NCBI RefSeq assembly: GCF_003008615.1 | Contig: NZ_CP027657.1 | Span: 2,356,001 to 2,420,000 of the forward strand | Length of the DNA: 64,000 bases | Origin: Pseudomonas mendocina | GTDB taxonomy: Bacteria; Pseudomonadota; Gammaproteobacteria; Pseudomonadales; Pseudomonadaceae | Direction: 5' to 3' | In this document: in pieces, positions 51,376 through 60,700 of the stretch | Numbering within the stretch: the first letter of the stretch is position 1 | How the letters are laid out: each line of letters starts with the position of its first letter | Program-made: the position numbers and the translations under genes | Notes under the pieces: model-generated | The model's input: only the letters and a program-made list of their open reading frames with translations | Database searches by the model: none | What the model was told of the DNA's origin: nothing

Positions 51376-52163
51376 CAGTGCTTGCAACCAGGGCCGTGAA
51401 CGTGGGCCGGGCCGTGGATGGTCAGGCCGGGCTTGACCACGCCGCCATGCAGGTCGTGATCGTGGTCGTGATGGTGGTGATAGACGGCCAGGCTCTTGGC
51501 ATCCTGACCGAACAGCTCGATGAAGGCGGGATCAAAGCTGACCTGCTCCGGGTGACCGGAACAGCACACATGGCGGTTGAGGCAGACCACCTGATCGGTG
51601 GCGCTCATCACCAGGTGCAGGTCGTGCGACACCATCAGCACGCCGCAGCCGTGGCGCTCGCGTAGCCGCGAGATCAGTCGGTACAACTCGGCCTGACCAG
51701 CGACGTCGACGCCCTGTACCGGCTCGTCGAGCACCAGCAGTTGCGGTTCGCGCAGCAGGGCGCGGGCCAGCAGCACGCGCTGCATCTCGCCACCGGAAAT
51801 GCTCTGCAGCGGGCTGTCGATCACCTGCTCGGCGCCGACCTCGGCCAGTGCTGCCAGTGCGAGCTTGCGATCCACCCCCGGCACCAGGCGCAGGAAGCGC
51901 AGCACCGACAGCGGCAGGGTGGCATCGACATGCAGCTTCTGCGGCATGTAGCCGATGCGCAGGCGCGGTGCGCGGCGTACGTTGCCGCGTTCCGGTTGCA
52001 GCAGGCCGAGTACCACGCGCACCAGGGTGGTCTTGCCGGCGCCGTTGGGGCCGATCAGGGTGACGATCTCGCCCGGTTGCACGCTGAGCTGAACGTCGTC
52101 GAGCACAGCCTGGCCGTTGAAGCTGACCGCGACTCCGTCGAGACGGATCAGGGCGTCGTTCAT
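51375..52163 (-). CDS. znuC: ZnuC zinc ABC transporter ATPase
   Basis: 262 aa from the ATG at 52163. Walker [10 protein letters not shown], signature [14 protein letters not shown] and Walker [13 protein letters not shown]. The C-terminus is rich in histidine ([14 protein letters not shown] and [13 protein letters not shown]), as is usual for ZnuC and suggestive of zinc sensing or buffering. Its start overlaps the zur stop by ATGA. The longer frame upstream is a shadow of zur. Confidence 0.95.
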   Translation of the reverse strand: MNDALIRLDGVAVSFNGQAVLDDVQLSVQPGEIVTLIGPNGAGKTTLVRVVLGLLQPERGNVRRAPRLRIGYMPQKLHVDATLPLSVLRFLRLVPGVDRKLALAALAEVGAEQVIDSPLQSISGGEMQRVLLARALLREPQLLVLDEPVQGVDVAGQAELYRLISRLRERHGCGVLMVSHDLHLVMSATDQVVCLNRHVCCSGHPEQVSFDPAFIELFGQDAKSLAVYHHHHDHDHDLHGGVVKPGLTIHGPAHVHGPGCKH

Positions 52164-52645
52164 GCTGCTGCCTTGCAACCGGCGCAGAGACCGACGACTT
52201 CGACGGTCTGGCTCTCCACGCTGAAACCGACGCCTGCAGCGCCGTCGACGATGGCCTGGCTGATGGCCGGCTGTTCCAGTTCGATGGCAGCATGGCAACT
52301 GCGGCAGATCAGGAACTGGCCCTGGTGCGCATGTTCCGGGTGGCTGCAACCGACGAAGGCGTTGAGTGAGGCGATGCGGTGTACCAGGCCGTTTTCCAGA
52401 AGAAAGTCTAGAGCGCGGTACACCGTCGGCGGCGCGGCGCGGCGACCATCCTCGTCACTCAGCACGCCGAGGATGTCGTATGCGCCCAGTGGTTTGTGGC
52501 TGGCCCATACCAGCTCCAGCACACGCTTGCGCAAGGCGGTCAGGCGCAAGCCCTGACGGGTACAGATGGCCTCGGCCTCGGCCAGTGCATGGCTGACGCA
52601 GCGGGAATGGTCGTGGGGACGTGAAGCCAGGGGCATGTCGGTCAT
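52160..52645 (-). CDS. zur: Zur zinc-responsive repressor (Fur family)
   Basis: About 161 aa. The Fur-family winged HTH ([58 protein letters not shown]) and metal-binding region ([23 protein letters not shown]; the C-terminal CAGC) match Zur. It represses zinc uptake genes when Zn(II) is plentiful. It is the first gene of the zur-znuCB operon, and a candidate Zur box lies about 27 bases upstream of its start. Confidence 0.94.
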   Translation of the reverse strand: MTDMPLASRPHDHSRCVSHALAEAEAICTRQGLRLTALRKRVLELVWASHKPLGAYDILGVLSDEDGRRAAPPTVYRALDFLLENGLVHRIASLNAFVGCSHPEHAHQGQFLICRSCHAAIELEQPAISQAIVDGAAGVGFSVESQTVEVVGLCAGCKAAA

Positions 52646-52671
52646 GGGCAAGGACGGCGCTGGGAAGAGAC

Positions 52672-52684
52672 GTTATTATGTTAC
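52672..52684. promoter_or_regulatory. Candidate Zur box
   Basis: GTTATTATGTTAC resembles the pseudomonad Zur operator GTTATAATATAAC (10 of 13 positions). It lies in the zur-znuA divergent spacer, on the zur side of a MITE-like insertion. Confidence 0.6.
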
Positions 52685-52691
52685 CCGTTCA

Positions 52692-52888
52692 GGGCGCCTC
52701 TAAAAACTACCTGCGTTGCCATCGCTGCGTTAAAAACAGACTCAAAATGCTCATTTACAGCTCGTAAACTCCGCTTTTTCGTCTGTTTGATTCGCTGGCG
52801 CTCACCCTTCGGGCCAGCCTTTGGCTGTTACTCCCGTTGGTCGTTGCGCCTTGCGCTGACTGCCTCGCCTACGTTTTTAGAGGTGCCT
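52692..52888. mobile_element. MITE-like element with terminal inverted repeats
   Basis: About 197 bp with no gene. The left end GGGCGCCTCTAAAAAC and the right end GTTTTTAGAGGTGCCT are inverted repeats with two mismatches in 16. TTCA flanks both sides (52688-52691 and 52889-52892) and may be a target duplication. The interior (CTACCTGCGTTGCC...GTCTGTTTG...) looks like a repetitive intergenic element of pseudomonads. It lies between the candidate Zur box and the znuA start. Confidence 0.65.
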
Positions 52889-52912
52889 TTCAATCCAATC
52901 CGAGTATGCCCC

Positions 52913-53851
52913 GTGTCGCGTCTTTTCTGTCTGCTTGCCCTGTTTTTCGTCGCCAATGCCCAGGCAGAGGTGCGCCTGCTTACCAGCATCAAGCCGCTGC
53001 AACTGATCGCCGCAGCGGTGCAGGACGGTGTCGGCGAACCCGAGGTGCTGCTGCCGCCCGGCGCCTCGCCACATCATTACGCGCTGCGGCCGTCCGATGT
53101 GCGCCGCGTGCGCGATGCCGACCTGCTGTACTGGATTGGCCCGGACATGGAAGCCTTCCTCCCGCGTGTGCTGGGCAGCCGCGACAAGCCGCAGGTGGCG
53201 GTGCAGGATCTGCCTGGCATGACCTTGCGTCACTTTGGCGACAGCCATGACGAGCATGATCACGACGAGCATGCCGATGAGCACGCGCATGCTGCTGATG
53301 AGCTGGGTCATGACCACGACCACCGTCCCGGCAGCCTGGATGCCCACCTGTGGCTGGCTGCGGACAATGCCCGTGTGATCGCGGCGCGCATGGCTGCCGA
53401 TCTGGCTAAGCTGGATGCTGCCAACGCTGCGCGTTATGCCACCAACCTGAAAGCCTTCGAGGCGCGTCTGGACGCGCTCGATGGCCGCATCCGCCCACAA
53501 TTGACTGCCTTGCAAGGCAAGCCATATTTCGTCTTCCACGAGGCGTTTGATTACTTCGAAGCCGTCTACGGCCTCAAGCATGCCGGTGTATTCAGCGTGC
53601 TGACCGAAGTGCAACCCGGCGCGCGTCATGTCGCTGCGATGCGCAAGACCCTGCAGCAGGCCGGGCCGAGCTGCGTATTCAGTGAGCCGCCGCTGCGCCC
53701 GCGCCTGGCCGAAACCCTTACGGCCGGTCTGCCGGTCAAGCTGGCCGAACTCGATGCCTTGGGCGGCACCTTGCCGGTCAACGCCACCGGGTACGAACAA
53801 CTGCTGGAGAATCTGGCCTCCGGCCTGACGCAGTGCCTCAGTAATCTGTAG
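52913..53851 (+). CDS. znuA: ZnuA periplasmic zinc-binding protein
   Basis: About 312 aa from GTG 52913, giving the signal peptide SRLFCLLALFFVANAQA; an upstream extension to 52787 is MITE sequence and is not real. The cluster A-I fold has the metal histidines in PPGASPHHYALRPSDV, LDAHLWLAADNARVIA and FVFHEAFDYFEAVYG. A His/Asp-rich loop (SHDEHDHDEHADEHAHAADE, then HDHDH, about residues 115-145) is characteristic of ZnuA. It captures Zn(II) for ZnuBC, encoded divergently. The TAG stop is formed by a GTAGGGTGCGCC repeat. Confidence 0.94.
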   Translation: MSRLFCLLALFFVANAQAEVRLLTSIKPLQLIAAAVQDGVGEPEVLLPPGASPHHYALRPSDVRRVRDADLLYWIGPDMEAFLPRVLGSRDKPQVAVQDLPGMTLRHFGDSHDEHDHDEHADEHAHAADELGHDHDHRPGSLDAHLWLAADNARVIAARMAADLAKLDAANAARYATNLKAFEARLDALDGRIRPQLTALQGKPYFVFHEAFDYFEAVYGLKHAGVFSVLTEVQPGARHVAAMRKTLQQAGPSCVFSEPPLRPRLAETLTAGLPVKLAELDALGGTLPVNATGYEQLLENLASGLTQCLSNL

Positions 53852-53868
53852 GGTGCGCCATACGCACC
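53848..53868. repeat. GTAGGGTGCGCC-type intergenic repeat
   Basis: A variant copy (GTAGGGTGCGCC followed by ATACGCACC) overlapping the znuA stop codon. A degenerate inverse part (GGTGCACGCCAGCCTAC) follows about 14 bases later. Confidence 0.7.
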
Positions 53869-53973
53869 GCAGACAGCGGTCGGTGCACGCCAGCCTACGA
53901 ACTGTAACCATCCTCACGTTGCCGCTTGCGGGCGCAAACCACTAGGCTTGCGCTTTTGCCGCGAGCGCTCGCC

Positions 53974-55215
53974 ATGTCGCCAACTGCACCTCGCCCGTCC
54001 AACGCCACGCTGGTGCTGCTGGCGTCGTTGTACTGCGCTCAGGGCTTGCCTTCCGGGCTGATCGCTCACTCGTTGCCAGTTTTGCTGCGTCAGCATGGCG
54101 TAGATCTGGCACTGATCGGCCTGCTCAAACTGCTGGCGTTACCCTGGCTGCTGAAAGTGTTCTGGGCGCCCTGGATCGACCGCCTGGCATCAAGGCGCCT
54201 GGGCCACCATCGTGGCTGGATCCTGCCGCTGCAAAGCGGAGTGATTGTCTGTGTGACCGTACTGGCGCTGCTGGCACCACAGACGTTGTTTAGCGAAGGT
54301 CTGTGGTGGCTGCTCGGCTTGCTGCTGCTGATCAACCTGCTGGCCTCCACTCAGGATGTGGCTACCGACGGCCTTACCGTGCGCCTGCTTCCGGAGCGCT
54401 GGCGCGGCCTGGGCAATAGCCTGCAGGTGGGCGGCTACAAGGTTGGCATGATCGTCAGTGGCAGCGGCCTGCTGCTGGTGATCGACCCGTTGGGCTGGAA
54501 CCTGGCGGTCGGTCTGGTGGCTGGCCTGATCCTGCTGATGACCGTGCCGATCTGGCTGTTTCCCGAGCGTCGGGTGTTGCCGTTCCAGCCGGCCCTGGCG
54601 GAAACCGCCCTCGGCCCGCGCCTGCTGCTGAGTCACTACCGCGGACTGCTGGCGCAGCCCGGCATGCTGCTGTGGCTGGCGGTAGTGCTGACCTTCAAGC
54701 TGGGCGACTCGCTGGGCTCGCCGATGATCAAACCGATGCTGGTGGATCAGGGTTGGAGTACCGCAGCGCTTGGCCAGCTGACCCTGATCAGCAGCCTGGC
54801 CGGCATCGGCGGCGCCTTGCTCGGTGGCCTGCTCTACGCACGCATCGGCGTGCTGCGTGCACTGATCCTGTTCGGCGTCCTGCAGGCCATCGGCATCGCC
54901 GCCCTGGCGCTGCTAGTGGGGCAAGGCGCCAACACCGGCCTGGTCTATGCCGTGACCCTGTTCGAACAGGTGGCTGATGGCATGTCCACCGTCGCCCTGT
55001 TCGCCGCCATGATGCGCATGTGCCGCCCGGAACACGAAGGCGCCGACTTCACTCTACAGGCTTCGGCGCAGCTGCTGCTGTCAGGCTTCGTCGGGGCCAG
55101 CAGCGGGGTGCTGGCCAAGGCGTTGGGGTATGAGGGGTTGTTCGTAGTTGCGGGTGGGGTGGGGATGTTGGTGCTGGTGGTCGTCCTGAGGTATGGGCGC
55201 CGTGTTCAGGGCTGA
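53974..55215 (+). CDS. MFS transporter of the AmpG/RhtX-FptX (PAT) type
   Basis: About 413 aa from the ATG at 53974, with 12 membrane segments. The N-terminal SLYCAQGLPSGLIAHSLPVLLRQHGVDLALIGLLKLLALPWLLKVFWAPWIDR and LLASTQDVATDGLTVRLLP are the conserved stretches of the AmpG/FptX branch. Family members carry muropeptides (AmpG) or siderophores (FptX, RhtX) into the cytoplasm. The neighbouring zinc genes and the absence of cell-wall genes do not settle the substrate; a metallophore is possible but unproven. Confidence 0.83.
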   Translation: MSPTAPRPSNATLVLLASLYCAQGLPSGLIAHSLPVLLRQHGVDLALIGLLKLLALPWLLKVFWAPWIDRLASRRLGHHRGWILPLQSGVIVCVTVLALLAPQTLFSEGLWWLLGLLLLINLLASTQDVATDGLTVRLLPERWRGLGNSLQVGGYKVGMIVSGSGLLLVIDPLGWNLAVGLVAGLILLMTVPIWLFPERRVLPFQPALAETALGPRLLLSHYRGLLAQPGMLLWLAVVLTFKLGDSLGSPMIKPMLVDQGWSTAALGQLTLISSLAGIGGALLGGLLYARIGVLRALILFGVLQAIGIAALALLVGQGANTGLVYAVTLFEQVADGMSTVALFAAMMRMCRPEHEGADFTLQASAQLLLSGFVGASSGVLAKALGYEGLFVVAGGVGMLVLVVVLRYGRRVQG

Positions 55216-55323
55216 TAAGGGCCCGGAGAGCAGGCGTTGCTGGTGCATTCAACAGCAATTAAGGAAGCACGGGGCCTGGTTGTCACTGATGCCCGTGCAG
55301 GTGGTGGATGTGTTACGCGTAGC

Positions 55324-56508
55324 TTATGAGCCCTGAAGAGCCTCGTTGACCCCGCTACCCTTTGGTGGAACCTGGGTGCCCCTGGCTTCCTGGCGGCGGT
55401 AGTAGGTCTCGATGTTTAGGGCCGGGTCGATCTTGTTCCGCAGGGTGCAAGGTTGCTGTTGCCAGGGGGGGCTGGTCAGCTTCTCCTTCAGATTCCGGGA
55501 CGCGGAACTGCGCTTCCAGTCCTCGAAGGTGCGATCGCGCCAGTAACGCTCGGGGCGACCGATGGCGGCATCATGGGCGGCGGTAACGGGGTCAAGGTGG
55601 CGACTCTGTTCCAGCACGGGCAGGTCGGGCAGCGGCTGCTCGACATCCATGTAACGCTGCAGGGTATCCCAGAAGGCGTAGAGGTTGGCCTTGTCGAGGC
55701 CCAGGCTGTGCATCTTCATGCCCAGGCAGACCTGGTTATCGGTGTAGCGATGATGCAGCCAGAGCACGTAGTCATGCCCACCATGAGGCGTGATCTGCAG
55801 TTGCATGACCGGATCGAATTCATAGAAGGGTGCGATGAAGGGAGAGCGGAAGCGCCTGCCGATACGCACCATGCCGTCACGTCGGTTGAAGCCGCTGCCG
55901 TCGTGGTTATAGATCAGGGAATAAAGGCCGATCAGCAGGTCGACGCCGATGATGGCCATGAAAAGTAGAGCGGCACCAAACCAGAAGGCCGTTTGCTCAC
56001 TCCAGTATCCCCAGAGCGCACCTTGATGCCAGGCAATGACACCGGCAGTTATTACGCCAAGTACACCACCCAATATATAGGTCAGCCAAGGTCTTGAAGT
56101 GGCATGCAAGCATAATGCTGATATGGAGGCTATCACTCCGATGGGGATGATAATGCTGCCATGATCAGAGATCACGGCCAGCTCGATTGTCCATGGCAAA
56201 CAGAACAACGTTACGCTCAGGATTTTCAATATGAATAAGAAATGCAGTGTTTTGCCACTGTTTTCAAAGTTCCATCTCTGAGCATCACAATAGATCTGCT
56301 GTTTACGCCTCTCCTTGGTTTGCCTCTCATAGGCCAGATGTGCTTCGCTCATCAGTTGGCCTTCGATCTCGAATATCGAATCCAGGTTGGCGCAATGTCC
56401 CCATTTCAAGGCAGTGTCGAACAGCCCTTGTCTGTCGCGAATCGCTGGTGGCAGTGCGGGTAGTGCCTGGCCACGATAGGCAGCAGATCCGTAAGTCTCG
56501 TTGCTCAT
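55324..56508 (-). CDS. DUF6708-like membrane protein (candidate T6SS immunity protein 2)
   Basis: 394 aa. Two pairs of hydrophobic segments (FLFILKILSVTLFCLPWTIELAV; IIIPIGVIASISALCLHA; WLTYILGGVLGVITAGVIAW; FGAALLFMAIIGVDLLIGLYSL) precede a soluble C-terminal domain with FNRRDGMVRIGRRFRSPFIAPFYEFDPVMQ, LYAFWDTLQRYMDVEQPLPDLP and LEQSRHLDPVTAAHDAAIGRPERYWRD. The last two motifs are shared with the protein at 56642-57700, so the two are paralogs. It is the last gene of the vgrG island, with its start overlapping the stop of a 45-codon fragment. The family is found next to VasX-like effectors; immunity is an inference from position and membrane topology. Confidence 0.78.
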   Translation of the reverse strand: MSNETYGSAAYRGQALPALPPAIRDRQGLFDTALKWGHCANLDSIFEIEGQLMSEAHLAYERQTKERRKQQIYCDAQRWNFENSGKTLHFLFILKILSVTLFCLPWTIELAVISDHGSIIIPIGVIASISALCLHATSRPWLTYILGGVLGVITAGVIAWHQGALWGYWSEQTAFWFGAALLFMAIIGVDLLIGLYSLIYNHDGSGFNRRDGMVRIGRRFRSPFIAPFYEFDPVMQLQITPHGGHDYVLWLHHRYTDNQVCLGMKMHSLGLDKANLYAFWDTLQRYMDVEQPLPDLPVLEQSRHLDPVTAAHDAAIGRPERYWRDRTFEDWKRSSASRNLKEKLTSPPWQQQPCTLRNKIDPALNIETYYRRQEARGTQVPPKGSGVNEALQGS

Positions 56509-56642
56509 ACCTTGAGTTTCTGAGTATTGCCCCAGGGCAAACGCATCTTGGCGAACTTGCCGAGCCAGGATCGCTCGGCAGAGGGCTGTTGCCGGGGAAT
56601 GCGATCCGGGCGATAGGCGGTAGGGGCGTAGGTTTCGGTCAT
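56505..56642 (-). pseudogene. 45-codon duplicated 5' fragment of the DUF6708 gene
   Basis: An open frame of 45 codons (MTETYAPTAYRPDRIPRQQP onwards, ending WGNTQKLKV). Residues 4-40 are identical to residues 5-41 of the next upstream gene product; at DNA level 56526-56640 matches 57581-57695 with two mismatches in 115 bp. Its start overlaps the stop of the upstream DUF6708 gene (ATGA) and its stop overlaps the start of the downstream one (ATGA), so it is probably translated. It is best read as the remnant of a third paralog lost by recombination, but a short functional peptide is not excluded. Confidence 0.75.
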
Positions 56643-57700
56643 CAGTCGATGTACTGGCAGTACTGGGCCATCAGATTGGGCCGGCGCAGGGTATCGATCC
56701 GGCGGATGTCGGTAAGGATGTCGTCGACCTTGGTCTTGAAGGTGGCGTCGTCCATATCGATCCAGTAGCGCGGGTCGCGCCCCGTGCGCTGGTCATGCTC
56801 GGCGGTGGTGGGGTCGAGATGGCGATATTGTTCCAGATAAGGGATATCCGGTAGTGGGCGGCTGACGTCCATATAGTTCTGCAGATAGTCCCAGAGGGCG
56901 AAGTGCTCGTTGGCATCGTCGCTCTGGTGCAGCAGTGGGGCCAGGGAGAAATGGATATCGCGATAGCGGTGTGCCAGGTGCAGCACGTTCATGGGCAGAC
57001 CCTGGCGATCAGGACTGCTGCTGAGGTAGGCGTCGAATTCATGGAATGGTGCAGTCAGTTCGCCGATGGTGCCGTTCTTCTTGTACTCACCGTTGTTGTC
57101 GTAATCGAAGACGGTGACCATGCCGGTCTGGCGATTGAACTCCCAGAGCGGGCCGCGGGAAGGTTTGACCCAGAGTTTGGGGAATTTATGGGTGATAATT
57201 CCACCAACCGCCCAGCTAATTAATAGCGGTGAAAATATATAAGCGCCACTTGAAATGCTATCGATCATCTCAGAAGCAAAGCCAATTTCTGATTCGAGTG
57301 CAAGAAGTATGCAAATTAGAAGATATATGGGCACTACAATAATGGCTCCCCACTTTCCAAACGCATAAAGATTCATCCAGAAGCGCCCCCCCATGGATAG
57401 CTGGGCAAAACGATGACGCTGATGATCGTATACATAATGAAAGTCCACTGTTTCGGTGATACGTGGCTCATAAGTACCCTGGGCTTTTTTTTCTGCATCC
57501 TCCCGTTCCACCTGTGCTCTGAAACGTAACCTTTCAGGACTGTCTTGATAAAAGGAGCTGGCCGGCGCCAGTTCCCGGGTATTGCCCCAAGGCAAACGCA
57601 TCTTGGCGAACTTGCCGAGCCAGGATCGCTCGGCAGAGGGCTGTTGCCGGGGAATGCGATCCGGGCGATAGGCGGTAGGGGCGTAGGTGTCGGTCTTCAT
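56642..57700 (-). CDS. DUF6708-like membrane protein (candidate T6SS immunity protein 1)
   Basis: About 352 aa from the ATG at 57700, which overlaps the effector stop (ATGA). A cytoplasmic N-terminus (YAPTAYRPDRIPRQQPSAER) is followed by hydrophobic segments (GAIIVVPIYLLICILLAL; YIFSPLLISWAVGGIIT) and a soluble domain with FNRQTGMVTVFDYDNNGEYKKN, APFHEFDAYLSS, LWDYLQNYMDVSRPLPDIPYLEQYRHLDPTTAEHD and GRDPRYWIDMDD. The membrane-segment coding region (about 57180-57370) is much more AT-rich than its surroundings. Position right after a pore-forming-type effector and its membrane location suggest an immunity protein, by analogy with TsiV2 for VasX. Confidence 0.8.
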   Translation of the reverse strand: MKTDTYAPTAYRPDRIPRQQPSAERSWLGKFAKMRLPWGNTRELAPASSFYQDSPERLRFRAQVEREDAEKKAQGTYEPRITETVDFHYVYDHQRHRFAQLSMGGRFWMNLYAFGKWGAIIVVPIYLLICILLALESEIGFASEMIDSISSGAYIFSPLLISWAVGGIITHKFPKLWVKPSRGPLWEFNRQTGMVTVFDYDNNGEYKKNGTIGELTAPFHEFDAYLSSSPDRQGLPMNVLHLAHRYRDIHFSLAPLLHQSDDANEHFALWDYLQNYMDVSRPLPDIPYLEQYRHLDPTTAEHDQRTGRDPRYWIDMDDATFKTKVDDILTDIRRIDTLRRPNLMAQYCQYID

Positions 57701-60700
57701 AATTCCAGGGCAGGTTTGATAGGGTAGAAAACTTCCGGTTGAGCCGAGAACGCCTGGCTGGCGGTATCGCGCCGGGGCGTCTTGGGTGAAGGTGCAGGAA
57801 AGATCCAGGTATCGTCTGGTAACTGCAGGGTAGCCTGCATGCGTACGCCCCATTCATGGTACAGGCTGCTGTCGCGGGTGTTGCCCGTCCAGCGGCGCGA
57901 TTCCGGTGTGTGTACATAGAGCGTCAGCGAGCCGGGCCAGGCAATCTGGGCGAGCGGGGTAACGGCTTGAGTGGTGGGCAGGTCGGTTTCCATTATGTCC
58001 GGTGCCATGATCGTCGGGCCGTGCTGGTACAGTGTTTCGGTACTACGCAAACGGCATTCAGCGCGGATGCTGCCGCCCTCCTGAGTGCCGAGCAGACCGG
58101 GCAGGTGGGTCTCGATGCGGATCACGGTATTGGCCGTCCTGACCACATGGGGTGTTGGGTCGCTATTGTCCAGTTTGGCGCCAGGGGTGTACGCGGGATT
58201 AGTTTCTACCTTGACCGTAGGGCCAGCGAACAGGCCCAACAGGCGATAGAAGGCCTCTTTGGGTTCCTGCAGATGAGGGTGCTTACGGTTGTCGCCGAAG
58301 GGGCCGTTGCCCAGCCAGTCCTCTAGAGGGGTGCTGCTGAGCCAGTAGACGATACCGGCCCCGCTGCCGATCAGCAGCAAAGCCAACCAGCCTGCGGGGC
58401 CCAGCAGGGTGGCAGTTCCTGCGAAGAAACCACTGACCACGCCTATTGCTGCACCACCGGCCATCAGCAGGTAGCCCCACATGGCGTCGTCGTTCCAGCG
58501 CCATGCATACCAGGCGTCGTACAAGCAGATGCCGACCATTATCAGTCCGGCAGCACTTTGGGTGATCAGACGAGCAGTAATGGCTCCGATAAAGCGTTCG
58601 CCAAGCTTCGCACCCAGCCAGCGGGTAGCGGTACGCTCTGATACAGAGAAAAGAGTTATACGCGCGGTAGCTAGTATTGAGTTATTGCCAGCTAATTTAT
58701 AACCAAGAGTCTCCATCGCAACCAGCAAATCCAAAACAGCTCCAGTGACGCCAAGGCGCATTCTCTCCTTACCTTTCTCTACTGATGTCGTACCTCTAGC
58801 GTTCAATTCAAGTTGGACGTTATACAGCTCCAACATCAGCACCGACGCCGGAAAGACCTTGCCATTGAGCGCTCGGTAATACAGGTTGCCCTGTTGACCT
58901 TGCAGGTTATTAACGGCTTCTTGCAGGCCGCTTCTGGCCTCTATCCCTGCTTGCCGTGCAGCCTTAGCTGTGCTGTTCGCACTTTGCGCTCGATTGTTCT
59001 GCGCTGTTTCGACTGTGCGCGCTCTGGCCGTTTCCTGGGCTGCACTGCTGGCCCGTGTCGAGGCTTGGCGCTGTGCCGCCTGGGCGCTGCGTTGGGCGTG
59101 CTCCGCCTGCATCACGTCGCGTATGGCCTGGTTCAGGCGGCTCACGCCTTGGGCTGTACGATGGTTACGCGGCATGACCAGCACCAGGTGATCGCCCGTT
59201 ACCTGTTCTAGACCAGCACTGCGGGCGGTGCGCTGGTTGCTGGAGGCGAGTAGATTGCCCTGGCCGTCCTGATATTCGCCATACATACGGACGGGGCGCT
59301 GGCCATTATTGGGCAGTTCCTCCAGGCCAAACAGGTAGTGAGCCCCTGCGTTAAATGCGCTACGGCGTATGAGAACCGCCTCGCCGAAGCTGTCGCGCAT
59401 CATGCCCCGTAGCTGTTCGATGCTCTGGCCATGGAGGCGGATCGCGGCGGGGCGTGCTTCGCTACCCAAGGCTGCGCGCTGGTTTTGTTCTGCCTGGCGA
59501 GCCTGACCCAGTTCCTGGTTCCTGCGTTGGGCGTCTGTATTGGCCTGACGTTGAGCAGTTTCTGCTTGTTGCTGGTTCTGTTCGGCTGCCTGCCGCTCTT
59601 GCCTGGCCTGCGCCTGATCGCGTCGGCTGTCGCTGCGAGTCTGCTGAGCATGGCGTCGATCCTGCTCGGCATTGCGTTGCTTTTCCTGTGCCTGGCTGAG
59701 CGCGCTTTCTGCGGCCTCAACCGCTCCAGCAAAGTTGCCGTAAATTTCGTGCAGCGCATTGGCACAGGCTTTGGCATTGGCCACCAATGCACTCTGCAGG
59801 CTACCGCCCTTAAGCAACCCAGCCAGCAGGGCCGCATTCAGGGTGACGGGTTCGCTACCAGGGGCCTCCTGATTCTCCAGTTTCGCCAGTTCCTCCGGGC
59901 GAAATTTCCCATCGCCCGAATTGGGCTGGGGTTGGGCTGGCTTCTGGTAGGGAGCCATCAGTTTTTCCGGTGTGACCTCCGGCCAGAACATGCTATGCAG
60001 CGGGTGCGCTGTTTCATTGGCGATCTTGCTGATCAGCTTCTGGCCTGGCGTCTCGTTTGGAGCGAAAACCATACGGTTATTGACCGCGTCGGTAATGCAG
60101 CCACTGGCCGCGAGTGGATCCAATTGCGTAGGCGATGTAGCGAGCAATGGCAGCAACTGGCTGGCAAAGTGGAATTCGGCCAGGTACTCGAAACCATCGA
60201 GGCTCAGGTGGTCGGCCAGTGCTTGTTGGTGGAGGGGGATATCCAGGCAGCGGCTGAGCAATCGCTGGCAATACTCCAGATTGCTCCAGGTCAGCATGCG
60301 TTCGGGGGTTGCGGTGAAGTGGTTGATATCACGTTTGCCGCGATCACTGATTTTCTTGATGCTTTCGTGCAGCGGGTTCTTCTGGCCACCTACGGTGGGA
60401 GGAATCACCATCTGTTGAACCAGCAGTGCGCTGCCATGGTGGGGGTGCTGGGATGCCCGGTTGATGCAGGTTTGTAGTAGCTGTTGCTGGGTCTCCACAC
60501 ACTTTTTCAGATGACGTAGACGGTAGAACGGGTCTTCGAGCAATACCGCACAGAGCTGACGTGTGCGAGCACTCAGCAGCACGTCCGGCTCGGCGGCTTG
60601 TGCCTGCCAGAGCTCTGCTGCAGGCTGCGCCGCCGTTTTGTCCGGCCCCAATGGGGAGCTGGGCAGATGCTTTTCGACGCAGGCTTGAAGCGTAGCGCTT

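Noticed and set aside
52787..52912. Longer znuA start at 52787
   Set aside because: The added residues come from the MITE-like element and would bury the signal peptide; GTG 52913 gives a normal ZnuA leader.
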